DNA of 64,000 nt. Source: CAWCPR01 sp963797475 (GTDB taxonomy: Bacteria; Chloroflexota; Anaerolineae; Anaerolineales; UBA4823). The DNA lies in the NCBI GenBank assembly GCA_963797475.1, contig CAWCPR010000001.1, positions 868,001 through 932,000 on the forward strand, in the 5' to 3' direction. The notes below the pieces were generated by a model that was not told the DNA's origin, searched no databases, and saw only the letters and a program-made list of their open reading frames with translations. The position numbers and the translations under genes were made by a program. Below are positions 63,755 through 64,000 of the stretch, piece after piece (the first letter of the stretch is position 1; each line of letters starts with the position of its first letter).

Positions 63755-64000
63755 CCTCCTCCTTTGCCCTTCAACATTTCGAAGGGTGTACGTATCATAA
63801 TTTTCAAATCCTGCCACAGGCTCATATGGTTGATGTAATCCAGGTCGATCTGGACCATCTCGTTGAAAGGCACCTGGTTATGGGCGGTCACCTGCCACAA
63901 GCCGGTGATTCCGGGTAGGACTGCCAGGCGCTTCTTATGCCATTCATCGTAAAGCTCGTATTCGTATGGTATAGAGGGCCGCGGTCCGACGATACTCATC
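63751..64000 (-). CDS. Initiating sugar-phosphate transferase, C-terminal part (gene runs off the window)
   Basis: The last 83 or so residues of a bacterial sugar transferase (WcaJ/WbaP/PglC family). Visible marks are MSIVGPRPSIPYEYELY, RLAVLPGITGLWQVTA and the C-terminal DLDYINHMSLWQDLKIM. These enzymes put the first sugar-1-phosphate onto undecaprenyl phosphate in the inner membrane. It is the first visible gene of the leftward exopolysaccharide cluster, and the rest lies beyond 64000. The Met at 63999 is internal, not the start. Confidence 0.93.
   Translation of the reverse strand, partial: MSIVGPRPSIPYEYELYDEWHKKRLAVLPGITGLWQVTAHNQVPFNEMVQIDLDYINHMSLWQDLKIMIRTPFEMLKGKGGG

Noticed and set aside
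1..64000. CRISPR arrays, insertion sequences, integrases, rRNA and tRNA genes
   Set aside because: No regularly spaced repeats, transposase or integrase motifs, or RNA-gene cores were recognised on either strand.

Overview
The window looks like a chromosomal segment of a Chloroflexota bacterium, most like the Anaerolineae. This is an inference from gene style, not a computed placement. Pointers are several LiaF/toast-rack membrane proteins, a MoxR-DUF58-DUF4129 set, lipoproteins with Thr/Pro-rich linkers, PKD-repeat exoproteins, frequent TTG/GTG starts behind strong GGAGG sites, and moderately high GC. No rRNA, tRNA, CRISPR array, insertion sequence or phage gene was seen.

Layout. 1-6.2 kb (+): the end of an OmpR-type response regulator, a complete branched-chain amino-acid-type ABC importer (binding lipoprotein, two permeases, two ATPases) and a CBS-ACT sensor protein. 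6.3-10 kb (-): MoxR ATPase, DUF58 protein (frameshifted) and a DUF4129 membrane protein without a transglutaminase domain. 10.2-15.6 kb (+): a DinG-type exonuclease-helicase and a frameshifted secreted beta-propeller/DUF1287 protein. 15.7-20 kb (-): three LiaF/toast-rack membrane proteins around nicotinate phosphoribosyltransferase. 20-24.8 kb (-): sugar epimerase, O-antigen-ligase-like protein, hexapeptide acyltransferase and acetyl-xylan-esterase-type hydrolase. 25.1-31.7 kb: a P2A Ca2+-type ATPase coupled to a ParB-fold/universal-stress fusion, facing a convergent paralogue of that fusion and a metallophosphoesterase.

32-46 kb is the most interesting part, a lipid locus. It holds a methyltransferase, two patatin-like lipases, an iron-dependent alcohol dehydrogenase and a long-chain acyl-CoA ligase. 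It also holds a tight five-gene operon read leftward: SCP2 protein, a large protein whose second half resembles cyanobacterial acyl-ACP reductase, SDR, PlsC-like acyltransferase, second SCP2 protein. That operon diverges from a phasin-like/PhaR-like operon. The two divergent promoters have identical boxes (TTGACT-N17-TATACT), and a palindrome lies midway between them. I read this as a candidate undescribed system for making, handling and packaging fatty aldehydes, alcohols or neutral lipids.

46-64 kb: an S41 peptidase (+), then a long leftward exopolysaccharide cluster. It runs from an initiating sugar-phosphate transferase (cut by the window end) through an oxidoreductase, sulfotransferase, PQQ-type sugar dehydrogenase with PKD domains, DegT aminotransferase, Wzz-like protein, O-antigen-ligase-like protein, flippase-like protein (frameshifted), WecG/TagA glycosyltransferase, low-molecular-weight phosphatase and DUF2142-like protein to a glycosidase-like lipoprotein.

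Three genes are each broken by a one-base shift. Most intergenic spaces are short. Promoter, operator and hairpin calls were made by eye.
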